Assembly: GCA_964533275.1 (NCBI GenBank)
Contig: CAZHJK010000010.1
Span: 1 to 64,000 of the forward strand
Source of the DNA: CAZHJK01 sp964533275
GTDB lineage: Bacteria; Bacillota; Clostridia; Eubacteriales; Garciellaceae
Direction: 5' to 3'
DNA length: 64,000 nucleotides
Part shown: positions 34,644 through 42,655 of the stretch, in pieces
How positions within the stretch are numbered: the first letter of the stretch is position 1
How the letters are laid out: each line of letters starts with the position of its first letter
Translations under genes and position numbers: made by a program
Notes under the pieces: generated by a model
Database searches by the model: none
What the model was told of the DNA's origin: nothing
What the model saw: the letters and a program-made list of their open reading frames with translations, nothing else

Positions 34644-35378
34644 ATGAATTCAATATTAATAATTACAATTATAGGATTTTTGGCAGGTATGATTGGAACA
34701 GGTATAGGGGGGCTGTCATCCTACATGTTTAGAAGCCCCTCAAAAAGATTCTTTAGTATTATATTAGGAATATCGGGAGGTTTAATGATTTCAATAGTTT
34801 GTTTTGACCTATTACCCCAAGCCTTTATAATGGTTGGACTTCCCCTAGGTATTTTTGGTATAATTTTGGGTGTGCTTTTAATATCTCTAATAGATGAAAT
34901 AATAATAAAACTAGATAAAAATAAAAAAAATAGAGATAGTTTTGTTAAAACTGGGATATTAATAGGGATAGGAATTCTAATTCATAATTTTCCAGAGGGT
35001 CTGGCAATAGGATCAGGATATATGGCAACAACTAATCTTGGAATAGGCTTGGCAATAATAATAGCAATTCATAATATACCCGAAGGAATAGCAATGGCAA
35101 CACCCTTAACTATAGGTGGGGTAAAAAAGGGTCGAGTACTTTTATATACAATAATAGCCGGAATACCCATGGGGATAGGAGCATTTTTAGGAGCAGTTCT
35201 AGGAGAAATCTCCCAATCATTTATAGGCTGGTGCTTAGGCTTTGCAGGGGGAGCAATGCTCTTTATAACCTGTCAAGAGATAATACCAAAATCCAGAGAT
35301 ATGTGGAAGGGAAGAATATCAGGCTTTGGAATAATTTTAGGAATAATATTTGGTATCCTACTTTCATCATTGATATAA
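34644..35378 (+). CDS. ZIP-family metal transporter
   Basis: This is a 244-residue membrane protein with about eight hydrophobic helices and the ZIP metal-binding motifs HNFPEGLAIG near residue 117 and HNIPEGIAMA near 147. The family imports or exports Zn2+ and other divalent metals; GufA-like bacterial members usually do so without ATP. ATG 34644 follows TTAGGGGGATTAT. The 3' end runs into a GGGAACA heptad element and an assembly gap. Confidence 0.9.
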   Translation: MNSILIITIIGFLAGMIGTGIGGLSSYMFRSPSKRFFSIILGISGGLMISIVCFDLLPQAFIMVGLPLGIFGIILGVLLISLIDEIIIKLDKNKKNRDSFVKTGILIGIGILIHNFPEGLAIGSGYMATTNLGIGLAIIIAIHNIPEGIAMATPLTIGGVKKGRVLLYTIIAGIPMGIGAFLGAVLGEISQSFIGWCLGFAGGAMLFITCQEIIPKSRDMWKGRISGFGIILGIIFGILLSSLI

Positions 35379-35379
35379 T

Positions 35380-35714
35380 ATGGAAAAGCAGGGAACAGGG
35401 AACAGGGAACAGGGAACAGGGAACAGATGCTAGANNNNNNNNNNNNNNNNNNNNNNNNNNNNNNNNNNNNNNNNNNNNNNNNNNNNNNNNNNNNNNNNNN
35501 NNNNNNNNNNNNNNNNNNNNNNNNNNNNNNNNNNATGGAAAAGCAGGGAACAGGGAACAGGGAACAGGGAACAGGGAACAGATGCTAGAGGTTCCAAGGT
35601 TTAAGCTTTTACTATGAACTAGTAACCAGAAACTATGAACTAGGTTTTACTGATAACTGATAACTGATAACCGATAACCGATAACTGATAACCGATAACT
35701 GATAACTTGCACAG
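35380..35714. repeat. Heptad-repeat element containing an assembly gap
   Basis: Five GGGAACA units (35391-35425) and GATGCTAGA precede the gap, and the identical 55 bp recur after it (35535-35589). AT-rich middle sequence, an ACTAGTAACCAGAAACTA stretch and about nine GATAACY units (35645-35705) follow. No right TGTTCCC arm is seen; the array ends at the sua5 ribosome site. Confidence 0.85.
35435..35534. other. Assembly gap (100 N)
   Basis: Exactly 100 N, the conventional filler for unknown size. The 55 bp on each side are identical (35380-35434 and 35535-35589), so the two contig ends probably overlap within the repeat and little or no sequence may be missing. Confidence 0.97.
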
Positions 35715-35722
35715 GGAAGGAC

Positions 35723-36787
35723 TTGATACAGATGATAAATACCTTGATTTTAAAAATAACAGGAGATAAAGAGGATGAAGAGAAAATAGAACAAGCAGCC
35801 CAGGAACTTAGACGGGGTGGTTTAGTCGCATTTCCCACTGAAACCGTATATGGATTAGGAGGCAATGGATTAGATCCCCATGTAGTGGATAAAATATATA
35901 AGGCAAAGGGAAGACCCTCAGATAATCCCATGATTTTACATATTAGCTCAAGGGAGGAAATTGATCCCTTAGTTTCCGAAATACCCCCAATAGCTGAAAA
36001 AATAATGTCTGCATTTTGGCCAGGACCCCTTACCTTTATTTTCAATAAATCCTCTATAGTACCGGAAAAGGTTACAGGGGGATTAAACACAGTGGCGATT
36101 CGAATGCCCTCCCATCCCCTTGCAAAAAAATTAATAGAAAAATCTGGAATGCCCATAGCGGCACCAAGTGCAAATCTTTCAGGTAAGCCAAGCCCTACAA
36201 AGGCTAAGCATGTAATTCAAGACCTAATGGGAAGGGTAGAAATCATTTTAAAGGAAAAACAATCAACTATAGGTTTAGAGTCTACTGTATTAGATATAAC
36301 CTCTCCTATACCCGTTATTTTGCGTCCAGGAGGCATTACCTACCAACAGATAAAAGAGCTTATTGGAAAAGTAGAAATAGACAAGGGCATAATGGAGGAT
36401 AGAAAGAAGGATTTTAAACCAAAGGCACCGGGAATGAAATACACCCACTATGCACCCAATGCACCCATGACAATAATCCAAGGTCCAAGGTGGAAGGTTA
36501 TAGATAAGATAAATGAGATGGCAGATGACTATACCGCCCAGGGAAAACATATAGGAATATTGGCAGTCCAGGAAAATTTAGAGTATTACTCAAAGGGAAC
36601 AATAATGTCAGCCGGCAGCAGGGACAAGCCAGAATCTATCGCAGCAAATCTATTTGATCTCCTGCGACAATTTGACGAGGAAAAGGTAGATGTAATACTA
36701 GCAGAAGGAATAGAAGGACAAGGCATAGAGATGGCAATAATAAATCGTATGAATAAAGCAGCAGGACATAAAATCATCTATGTATAA
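35723..36787 (+). CDS. sua5: L-threonylcarbamoyladenylate synthase (Sua5 type)
   Basis: This enzyme makes threonylcarbamoyl-AMP for the t6A modification of ANN-decoding tRNAs. The 354-residue protein has the YrdC domain (about 15-205; GLVAFPTETVYGLGGN near 36, KGRPSDNPMILHI near 65, SANLSGKPSPT near 155) plus the Sua5 C-terminal domain (about 235-354), so it is Sua5 and not the short TsaC. The start is TTG 35723 after GGGAAGGAC; ATG 35732 is an alternative. It sits in the conserved prfA-sua5-ywlE-rpiB block. Confidence 0.95.
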   Translation: MIQMINTLILKITGDKEDEEKIEQAAQELRRGGLVAFPTETVYGLGGNGLDPHVVDKIYKAKGRPSDNPMILHISSREEIDPLVSEIPPIAEKIMSAFWPGPLTFIFNKSSIVPEKVTGGLNTVAIRMPSHPLAKKLIEKSGMPIAAPSANLSGKPSPTKAKHVIQDLMGRVEIILKEKQSTIGLESTVLDITSPIPVILRPGGITYQQIKELIGKVEIDKGIMEDRKKDFKPKAPGMKYTHYAPNAPMTIIQGPRWKVIDKINEMADDYTAQGKHIGILAVQENLEYYSKGTIMSAGSRDKPESIAANLFDLLRQFDEEKVDVILAEGIEGQGIEMAIINRMNKAAGHKIIYV

Positions 36788-36966
36788 GGTAGAAGGTAGA
36801 AGGTAGAAGGTAGAAGGTAGAAGGGGTAGATTGTTCTACCATATACCAGACCTTATAGCAATACTTATAAGAATCTACCTTATAACAGCTTTTACCGATA
36901 ACCGATAACTGATAACCGATAACTGATAACTGATAACTATCAACTAGCAACTAGCAACTATATAAA
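36788..36966. repeat. Heptad-repeat element between sua5 and ywlE
   Basis: About five GGTAGAA units (36787-36822) are followed by TTCTACC and ATACCAG-type heptads (36834-36853), CTACCTTAT (36876-36884), about six GATAACY units (36897-36938) and CAACTAG units (36940-36960). GGTAGAA and TTCTACC are exact inverses and can form a hairpin. Confidence 0.85.
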
Positions 36967-36979
36967 AAGGAGCTTAACT

Positions 36980-37462
36980 ATGAAAACAATACTCTTTGTA
37001 TGTACGGGGAATACCTGTCGTAGCCCCATGGCAGAAGGGATATTAAAGGATCTTTTAAAGAAATCCGAACATTCTAGTAAGGAAATAGAGGTAAGATCTG
37101 CAGGAATTTCTGTATTCCAAAAAGGTCAAGCTAATCCAAAGTCCATAAAGGTTACCAAGAATATGGATATAGATATTTCCGATCATACAACCCAAGCTTT
37201 GACCGAAGAGCTGGTAAAAAAAGCCGATCTAATTCTTACTATGACCCAGTCCCATAAGCAGCAAATATTAATAGTTCAGCCCCAGGTAAGGGACAAGGTA
37301 TTTACACTTCTAGAGTTTATTCAGGAGGAAGAGAAGACAGAAAATATGGATATATATGACCCCTTTGGATTACCAGAGGAAGAATATGAAAAAACCGCCC
37401 AGCAGTTATTATCAGCATTAAAAATCGCATTGCCAAAAATAATTAATAAATTTTTTGCATAA
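36980..37462 (+). CDS. ywlE: Low-molecular-weight phosphatase, YwlE-type protein-arginine phosphatase
   Basis: This is a 160-residue LMW-PTP-fold enzyme. The P-loop reads CTGNTCRS (residues 8-15). The Thr in position 4 of the loop is the feature reported to favour phosphoarginine in Bacillus YwlE, in place of the Ile or Leu of tyrosine phosphatases. The general-acid Asp lies in YDPFG near 130. It would counteract McsB arginine kinase. ATG 36980 follows AAAAGGAGCTTAACT. Confidence 0.88.
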   Translation: MKTILFVCTGNTCRSPMAEGILKDLLKKSEHSSKEIEVRSAGISVFQKGQANPKSIKVTKNMDIDISDHTTQALTEELVKKADLILTMTQSHKQQILIVQPQVRDKVFTLLEFIQEEEKTENMDIYDPFGLPEEEYEKTAQQLLSALKIALPKIINKFFA

Positions 37463-37533
37463 AATAAAGGTATTATAAATGTAAATGAAGAATATATATT
37501 AGATTTTGACTATAATTAGGAGGTGTAAAAAAT

Positions 37534-37983
37534 ATGAAAATCGTTATTGCAAGTGATCATGGTGGATATGTCTTAAAGGAGCATATTAAGAAATATTTAG
37601 AAGAAAATAATTATGATGTAGAGGATGTTGGTACCCATTCCTTAGAATCAGTTGATTATCCCGATTTTGCACAAAAAGTAGCAGAGGCAGTTGCCCAAGG
37701 ACAATATGATAGAGGGATTTTAATCTGTGGGACAGGTTTGGGTATTTCTATAGCAGCAAATAAGGTAAGGGGTATTAGAGCAGCCGTTGTAAGTGAAAGC
37801 TTTTCAGCAAAAATGTCTCGATTGCATAATAATGCCAATGTTTTAGCCCTAGGGGGTAGAGTGGTAGGTCCAGATTTAGCTACTGAGATTGTTGATGTAT
37901 GGATAAACACACCCTTTGAAGGTGGTAGACATGAAAGAAGAGTAAATAAAATTATGGATATAGAAAGAAAATATGAAAGATAA
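37534..37983 (+). CDS. rpiB: Ribose-5-phosphate isomerase B
   Basis: This enzyme interconverts ribose-5-P and ribulose-5-P. The 149-residue protein has the ASDHGG motif at 6-11, VGTHSLESVDYPDFA near 37, and ICGTGLGISIAANKVRGIRAA (read in parts, about 66-86), with the catalytic Cys. ATG 37534 follows AGGAGGTGTAAAAAAT. It is part of the conserved ywlE-rpiB-upp run. Confidence 0.96.
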   Translation: MKIVIASDHGGYVLKEHIKKYLEENNYDVEDVGTHSLESVDYPDFAQKVAEAVAQGQYDRGILICGTGLGISIAANKVRGIRAAVVSESFSAKMSRLHNNANVLALGGRVVGPDLATEIVDVWINTPFEGGRHERRVNKIMDIERKYER

Positions 37984-38018
37984 TAATTGAATTAAAATAT
38001 AAAGGGAGGTTTTATTAT

Positions 38019-38648
38019 ATGGGTAAGGTAATGATTTTTGATCACCCCTTAATACAACATAAGATAGGAATAATACGGGATAAAAAAACAGGAGCAAAGG
38101 AATTTAGAGAATTAGTAGAAGAGATTTCAATGCTTATGTGCTATGAGGTAACAAGGGAATTACCCTTAGAGGAAGTAGATATTGAAACACCGGTAGGACC
38201 AGCAAAGGTAAATGCTATCTGCGGGAAAAAACTAGGGATAGTACCTATACTTAGAGCAGGATTAGGAATGGTTGATGGAATGCTTAAACTGATACCAACA
38301 GCTAGAGTTGGTCATATTGGTCTTTATAGGGATCCAGATACACTAAATCCAGTAGAATATTATTGCAAGCTTCCCAGTGATATTAAGGATAGAGAATTAA
38401 TACTATTAGACCCAATGTTGGCAACAGGTGGATCTATAATAGCAGGTATTCAATTTTTAAAGGATAGAGGAGCAAATAATATAAAGGTTATGTGCTTACT
38501 TGCCGCTAAGACAGGCATAGACAAAGTAAATAAGGCTCACCCAGATGTGGATATTTATGCAGCATCAGTGGACGAAGGTCTAAATGACCATGGATATATA
38601 GTTCCTGGATTGGGAGATGCAGGAGATAGATTATACGGAACTAAATAG
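38019..38648 (+). CDS. upp: Uracil phosphoribosyltransferase
   Basis: This is the salvage enzyme that makes UMP from uracil and PRPP. It has 209 residues with the PRPP loop LLDPMLATGGSIIAGI near residue 128 and the C-terminal uracil-binding YIVPGLGDAGDRLYGTK end. ATG 38019 follows AAGGGAGGTTTTATT. It is the normal neighbour of rpiB and the atp operon in Firmicutes. Confidence 0.97.
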   Translation: MGKVMIFDHPLIQHKIGIIRDKKTGAKEFRELVEEISMLMCYEVTRELPLEEVDIETPVGPAKVNAICGKKLGIVPILRAGLGMVDGMLKLIPTARVGHIGLYRDPDTLNPVEYYCKLPSDIKDRELILLDPMLATGGSIIAGIQFLKDRGANNIKVMCLLAAKTGIDKVNKAHPDVDIYAASVDEGLNDHGYIVPGLGDAGDRLYGTK

Positions 38649-38778
38649 CATAAAGGCAAAAATAATAATTCTCTTCTTGGTGTAAGGAGGGGATTATTTT
38701 TTTAAAATGTTCGCTTTTAATGTTCGTATTTTTATAAATTAATGTTCGGGTATTATAAAAACAAAGGAGTGAAGGATT

Positions 38779-39189
38779 ATGCGTAAGGATTGGGATAATT
38801 ATTTTATGGATATAGCTTTTCAAGTAAAGGAAAGAAGTACTTGTCCAAGGCTACAGGTAGGGGCAGTAATAGTTAAGGATAAGAGAATAAAGGGTACAGG
38901 ATATAATGGCAGTCCTTCTGGAATGCCCCATTGTGAGGATGAAGGCTGCTATCTATTAGATGGTCATTGTAAGAGGACTATTCATGCCGAGGTGAATTGT
39001 CTTTTAGAAACCTCTCCGGAGGAAAGAGAAGGAGCTACCATCTATGTAACCCATCAGCCCTGCCAGGATTGTCAGAAGCTTATTATCACTTCAGGAATAA
39101 CAAGGGTTGTATATGCCGAAGGCTATGAACCGGAGATAGATTGGTTTGCCAGGGCTAAAAATATAGAGGCAGTAAAATTAGAAAGATAA
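38779..39189 (+). CDS. comEB: dCMP/cytidine deaminase family protein (ComEB-like)
   Basis: This is a 136-residue zinc deaminase with the catalytic HAEV motif (TIHAEVNCLLE near residue 71) and the second zinc half-site PCQDC near 95. The N-terminal WDNYFMDIAFQVKERSTCPR start is that of deoxycytidylate deaminases. It would supply dUMP. ATG 38779 follows AAAGGAGTGAAGGATT. It usually precedes the atp operon in clostridia, as here. Confidence 0.92.
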   Translation: MRKDWDNYFMDIAFQVKERSTCPRLQVGAVIVKDKRIKGTGYNGSPSGMPHCEDEGCYLLDGHCKRTIHAEVNCLLETSPEEREGATIYVTHQPCQDCQKLIITSGITRVVYAEGYEPEIDWFARAKNIEAVKLER

Positions 39190-39250
39190 TTAATTGTAAA
39201 TTTAACCAAAAATACATAAATATTTCAAAAAATAACATAATAATAAAGAA

Positions 39251-39335
39251 ATGACTTTGCAGCTAAAAAATAAAGTTTAAGTTAGTCAAATAAAAACAAG
39301 AAGTTCTTCAGGTAAAATCATAGCTGCAAGGTCAT
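39251..39335 (+). promoter_or_regulatory. Long inverted repeat in the leader of the F-ATPase operon
   Basis: ATGACTTTGCAGCT (39251-39264) is complementary at 13 of 14 positions to AGCTGCAAGGTCAT (39322-39335), with a 57-nt AT-rich loop that itself contains the palindrome AAGAAGTTCTT. This would place a stable stem in the 5' leader of the atp operon, 36 bp before the first gene. Its function is unknown. Confidence 0.5.
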
Positions 39336-39371
39336 CTTTAATTATGTAAAAGCTATAGGAGGGGTGATGAT

Positions 39372-39620
39372 ATGTCAAAGAAGAAGGAATTTTCTCCCTT
39401 TAGCAGCATTGCCATATTAACTCAACTAGGTTTGGGAATGATAACACCAATAATTGGCGGAGTTCTTTTAGGCAATTATTTAGATAATAGATTTGCAAAA
39501 AATAGTCTCTTTTTAATTATATTAACAATAATAGGAGCAGCGGCAGCCTTTCGATATCTATTAGTTATGGGAACCAAATTATCTAGAAAAGAGGTAAAGA
39601 AAAATAATGAAAAGGAATAG
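39372..39620 (+). CDS. AtpZ/AtpI-family small membrane protein
   Basis: This is an 82-residue protein with two membrane helices (about 17-35 and 48-68) and a basic tail. The FSSIAILTQLGLGMITPIIGG and GNYLDNRF segments are typical of the AtpZ-like proteins that precede atpI in F-ATPase operons; a role in Mg2+ or Ca2+ uptake or assembly has been proposed for relatives. ATG 39372 follows ATAGGAGGGGTGATGAT. It overlaps atpI by 14 bp. Confidence 0.8.
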   Translation: MSKKKEFSPFSSIAILTQLGLGMITPIIGGVLLGNYLDNRFAKNSLFLIILTIIGAAAAFRYLLVMGTKLSRKEVKKNNEKE

Positions 39621-39993
39621 GGAAATAAGTATAAACCAAATACTTATGGGAGTGGCAATTATTTTTATCCTAGTAGTTTGCCTTTCCTTTTTTCATAGAG
39701 ATCCTATACCAATGATTTTAGGGATAGTCTTTGGACTGACCCTGTCTCTTCTAAACTTCAGGCTTTTATATATAGCCCTAAATAAAGCTGTAAAGCTTCC
39801 CACCGAAAAAGCAAAGGTCTATGCATCCAGCAGATATATGATCCGATATATATTTACCGCAGTATGCCTATACATTTCCATAAAAGCACCCTATATAAAC
39901 ATACTAGGTACTATCCTAGGCTTAATAATTCTAAAACTCGCAATCCTTTTAAGCAATTCTCTAAATACTAAAGATTTGTTAAAAAGGATTTAA
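39607..39993 (+). CDS. atpI: ATP synthase subunit I (assembly factor)
   Basis: This is a 128-residue membrane protein with four hydrophobic segments, the usual size and place of AtpI, which in Na+ F-ATPases such as those of Propionigenium and Acetobacterium helps assemble the c ring. The sequence is weakly conserved, so assignment rests mainly on topology and position directly before atpB. ATG 39607 lies within the preceding gene's end. Confidence 0.8.
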   Translation: MKRNREISINQILMGVAIIFILVVCLSFFHRDPIPMILGIVFGLTLSLLNFRLLYIALNKAVKLPTEKAKVYASSRYMIRYIFTAVCLYISIKAPYINILGTILGLIILKLAILLSNSLNTKDLLKRI

Positions 39994-40057
39994 TAATTTA
40001 CAGATTATAGGTAATAATAAAACTTGTATTTAATCAAGTAAGAAGGGTGGGATAAGC

Positions 40058-40705
40058 TTGGAATTTGCTCCAAGGGTAATTTTTCGTATATTTGGTCTTC
40101 CAATTACAGAAACAGTGACAGTGACTTGGATAATCATGGTTGTACTAATAATATTTGCATATTATGGGGGAAAAAGCTTAAAAAAGAAGCCCGGAACCTT
40201 CCAAATAATAATAGAGCTTATTGTAGATGGAGTAAATGGACTAACAAAGTCTACAATGGGTGAGGAAAAAATATCATTTGCACCCTATATGGGTACATTG
40301 GCATTATTTTTGGCATTGGCGAATTTAATCGGATTGCTGAGCTTTAGGCCACCAACCGCAGATTTAAATACAACCTTTGCCCTATCCATTATGACCTTTA
40401 TTGCAACCCAATATTTTGGTCTAAGATCCAGGGGTTTAGGATATTTAAAGGGATTTGCCCAGCCCTTCGTATTTTTACTTCCCTTAAATATAATCGGAGA
40501 AATAGCTAATCCAATATCCCTATCCTTCCGTCTCTTTGGAAATATAGTAGGTGGATTGATTATTATGAATCTGGTTTACTCTGTAATGCCAATAATAGTG
40601 CCAATTCTTCCCCATATATATTTTGATGTTTTTGCAGGACTATTACAGACCTTTATATTTGTGATGTTATCAATGGTATTTATATCTGGAGCAATGGATG
40701 ATTAA
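40058..40705 (+). CDS. atpB: F-type ATP synthase subunit a
   Basis: This is a 215-residue membrane subunit with about six helices carrying the ion half-channels. The essential stator Arg is in ISLSFRLFGNIVGG near residue 163. The start is TTG 40058 after AAGGGTGGGATAAGC. The protein is short compared with E. coli (271) but normal for clostridia. The first c-subunit gene follows after 17 bp. Confidence 0.95.
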   Translation: MEFAPRVIFRIFGLPITETVTVTWIIMVVLIIFAYYGGKSLKKKPGTFQIIIELIVDGVNGLTKSTMGEEKISFAPYMGTLALFLALANLIGLLSFRPPTADLNTTFALSIMTFIATQYFGLRSRGLGYLKGFAQPFVFLLPLNIIGEIANPISLSFRLFGNIVGGLIIMNLVYSVMPIIVPILPHIYFDVFAGLLQTFIFVMLSMVFISGAMDD

Positions 40706-40722
40706 GTCTGAGGAGTGAGAAA

Positions 40723-41262
40723 ATGGAAAATGGATTATTTAGCTTTTTACAACAATTTGAAACCCGGCATCTGGTTTTAGCGGCATCTGCAATAGCAGCA
40801 GGACTAGCAATGATAGCAGGAATAGGACCGGGAATAGGTCAGGGCTATGCCGCAGGAAAGGGAGCAGAAGCGGTTAGCTATAACCCTAAAAACGGTAAAA
40901 ATATTACCATGGTTATGCTTTTAGGAGCAGCAGTAGCAGAGACTTCCGGAATTTTAGCATTGGTAGTAGCCCTAATTCTACTCTTTGCAAATCCAGCTAT
41001 TGGATTAGAGGGTTCAGCTATAGTTTTAATAGCCTCAGTAATAGGAGCAGGATTTTCAATGATAGCAGGAATAGGACCGGGAGTAGGACAAGGCTATGCC
41101 GCAGGAAAATCAGTAGAAGGTGTGGGTAAGAGACCGGATTTACAAGGTAATGTAGTAAGGGTAATGTTTTTAGGCCAAGCAGTGGCACAAACCACAGGGA
41201 TATATGCACTAATTATCTCCCTACTACTACTCTTTGCAAACCCATTATTAAGATTGTTATAG
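40723..41262 (+). CDS. Duplicated (two-hairpin) c subunit, with one ion site lost
   Basis: This is a 179-residue rotor protein made of two tandem c hairpins (about 15-93 and 97-177), twice the size of an ordinary F-type c. Hairpin 1 keeps Gln40 and the ion-site Glu73 (AVAETSGIL). In hairpin 2 the equivalent residue is Gln156 (AVAQTTGIY; codon CAA), so the carboxylate is missing, while Gln123 and Tyr161 remain. This layout is known from the c1 subunit of Acetobacterium woodii, whose rotor mixes V-type-like and F-type c subunits. A normal single-hairpin c gene follows at 41621. ATG 40723 follows GAGGAGTGAGAAA. Confidence 0.92.
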   Translation: MENGLFSFLQQFETRHLVLAASAIAAGLAMIAGIGPGIGQGYAAGKGAEAVSYNPKNGKNITMVMLLGAAVAETSGILALVVALILLFANPAIGLEGSAIVLIASVIGAGFSMIAGIGPGVGQGYAAGKSVEGVGKRPDLQGNVVRVMFLGQAVAQTTGIYALIISLLLLFANPLLRLL

Positions 41263-41620
41263 AAAAGGAAGGTATAAGGTATAAGGTAAAGAAGCAAAAG
41301 GGACGGTTCTTTTTGCTTCATGGTTGACGCCTATAAGAGAGTGGACGACCCTGTCCACCCTATTAAAGGAACAGGGAACAGAGAAAAACTAAGATACTTC
41401 ACAAGGTTCAGTATGACAATAAAGGGTGTCATCCTGAGGAGTAAGGGACCAAGGATCTAAGATTTTACTGATAACCGATAACCGATAACTAAATCAGTAG
41501 GAATCGGCGCCCCCGTCGTTCCGCAGGGTTTTTCCACCATCTACCAGCCCCAAAAGGAATACCAATAAGCATCTACCATATACCTGCGATTGAAATTCGC
41601 ATACAGAAAGGAGAGTACAT
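41263..41620. repeat. Composite of five repeat families between the two c-subunit genes
   Basis: In order: GGTATAA heptads (41270-41288), a GGGACGGTTCT hairpin (41291-41319), a GTGGACGACCCTGTCCAC palindrome (41341-41358), GGGAACA units (41369-41383), a GTCATCCTGAGG element (41408-41458), GATAACY units (41467-41489), a GGAATCGGCGCCCCCGTCGTTCC palindrome, and right-arm TACC heptads (41548-41610), then the c2 ribosome site. No gene is visible. The outer GGTATAA and TACC arms enclose the rest, so elements appear nested. Confidence 0.85.
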
Positions 41621-41884
41621 ATGGTTACAGGAAGAGAATTAATACTAGCTTGTTCAGCTATAGGCGCTGGGCTTGCTATGATAGCAGGAATAGGACCTGG
41701 AATCGGCCAGGGCTATGCCGCAGGCAAGGGTGCCGAGGCGGTAGGTAGGCAGCCAGAAGCCCAGGGAGATATTATAAGAACAATGCTCTTAGGAGCAGCA
41801 GTGGCAGAAACCACAGGAATTTATGGATTAATAATAGCTTTGATTTTGCTATTCGCAAACCCATTAATAGGATTAGCAGGATAA
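41621..41884 (+). CDS. atpE: F-type ATP synthase subunit c, Na+ type
   Basis: This is an 87-residue single-hairpin proteolipid. The Na+ ligands known from Ilyobacter tartaricus (Gln32, Val63, Glu65, Ser66, with Tyr70) correspond to Gln30, Val61, Glu63, Thr64 and Tyr68 (AVAETTGIYG), which supports Na+ coupling. It is about 80 percent similar by eye to hairpin 2 of the preceding gene, consistent with recent duplication or exchange. ATG 41621 follows AAAGGAGAGTACAT. Repeat composites of 260-360 bp isolate it from its neighbours. Confidence 0.95.
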   Translation: MVTGRELILACSAIGAGLAMIAGIGPGIGQGYAAGKGAEAVGRQPEAQGDIIRTMLLGAAVAETTGIYGLIIALILLFANPLIGLAG

Positions 41885-42145
41885 AGGCAGGTAGAAGGTA
41901 TAAGGTATAAGGTATAAGGTATAAGGTATAAGGTATAAGGTATAAGAGTCAAAGGCAGGGAACAGGGAACAGTTGTAGTGATCGACGCCCCCGTCGTTCC
42001 ATAGGTTGTAGGGGCAGCGTTTTACTCGCCTAGTTTTGACTTTAGATTTTCTCCACCATCTACCAGCCCCAAAAGGAATACCAGAGAGCATCTACCATCT
42101 ACCCAGGCGAATGAATTCGCCCACAACGAAAGGAGGCATAAATCT
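41885..42145. repeat. Composite repeat block between atpE and atpF
   Basis: It holds one GGTAGAA and about seven GGTATAA units (41889-41945), GGGAACA units (41957-41970), a GATCGACGCCCCCGTCGTTCC palindrome (about 41980-42000), right-arm heptads (CACCATCTACCAGCCCC, 42051-42067; CATCTACCATCTACC, 42089-42103), and GGCGAATGAATTCGCC (42107-42122). The order is the same as in the block before atpE. No gene is seen. Confidence 0.85.
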
Positions 42146-42655
42146 ATGGAAGGAGAAGTTGGACTAGTTAGTATACAATGGTGGACAATTATTTTGCAGA
42201 TTGTTAACACCCTAATACTATTCGCAGCCCTATCCTATTTTCTCTTTAAACCAGTTACAAAGTTTATGCAGGACAGAAAGGATAAGATTGCTGCAGATTA
42301 TGAGGAAGCAGAAAAGACAAGGACAAATGCCCAGGAATTAAAGGTTAGCTATGAGTCAAAGCTTGAGACCATTAAGGATGAAGGGCGACAGATTATTAGG
42401 GACGCCACCCGAAGAGGAGAGGTACGCAGTGAAGAAATAATAAAGCAGGCACAGGAAGAATCAAAGAAAATTATTGAAAGGGCGAATCTAGAGCTCACCA
42501 GGGAAAGAACAAAGGCAATGGATCAATTAAAGAACGATATGATTGAGATTGCCCTAGGTGCTGCATCCAGGGTTATAGAGGATAGCCTAGAGGATGAAAG
42601 TCATGAAAGACTAATCAGGCAATATATAGAAGAGATGAGGGATGTATATGTCTAG
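42146..42655 (+). CDS. atpF: F-type ATP synthase subunit b
   Basis: This is a 169-residue peripheral stalk subunit with one N-terminal membrane helix (about 10-31) followed by a long charged coiled coil (about 35-150). ATG 42146 follows GAAAGGAGGCATAAATCT. The 3' end overlaps atpH by 14 bp, so b and delta are translationally coupled. Confidence 0.95.
   Translation: MEGEVGLVSIQWWTIILQIVNTLILFAALSYFLFKPVTKFMQDRKDKIAADYEEAEKTRTNAQELKVSYESKLETIKDEGRQIIRDATRRGEVRSEEIIKQAQEESKKIIERANLELTRERTKAMDQLKNDMIEIALGAASRVIEDSLEDESHERLIRQYIEEMRDVYV

Noticed and set aside
35231..35617. Open reading frame spanning the ZIP gene end, the GGGAACA array and the N run
   Set aside because: It runs through 100 unknown bases and tandem repeats, is out of frame with the ZIP gene, and has no ribosome site.
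36788..36966. CRISPR array
   Set aside because: The units are 7 bp with no unique spacers, and there are no cas genes in the window.
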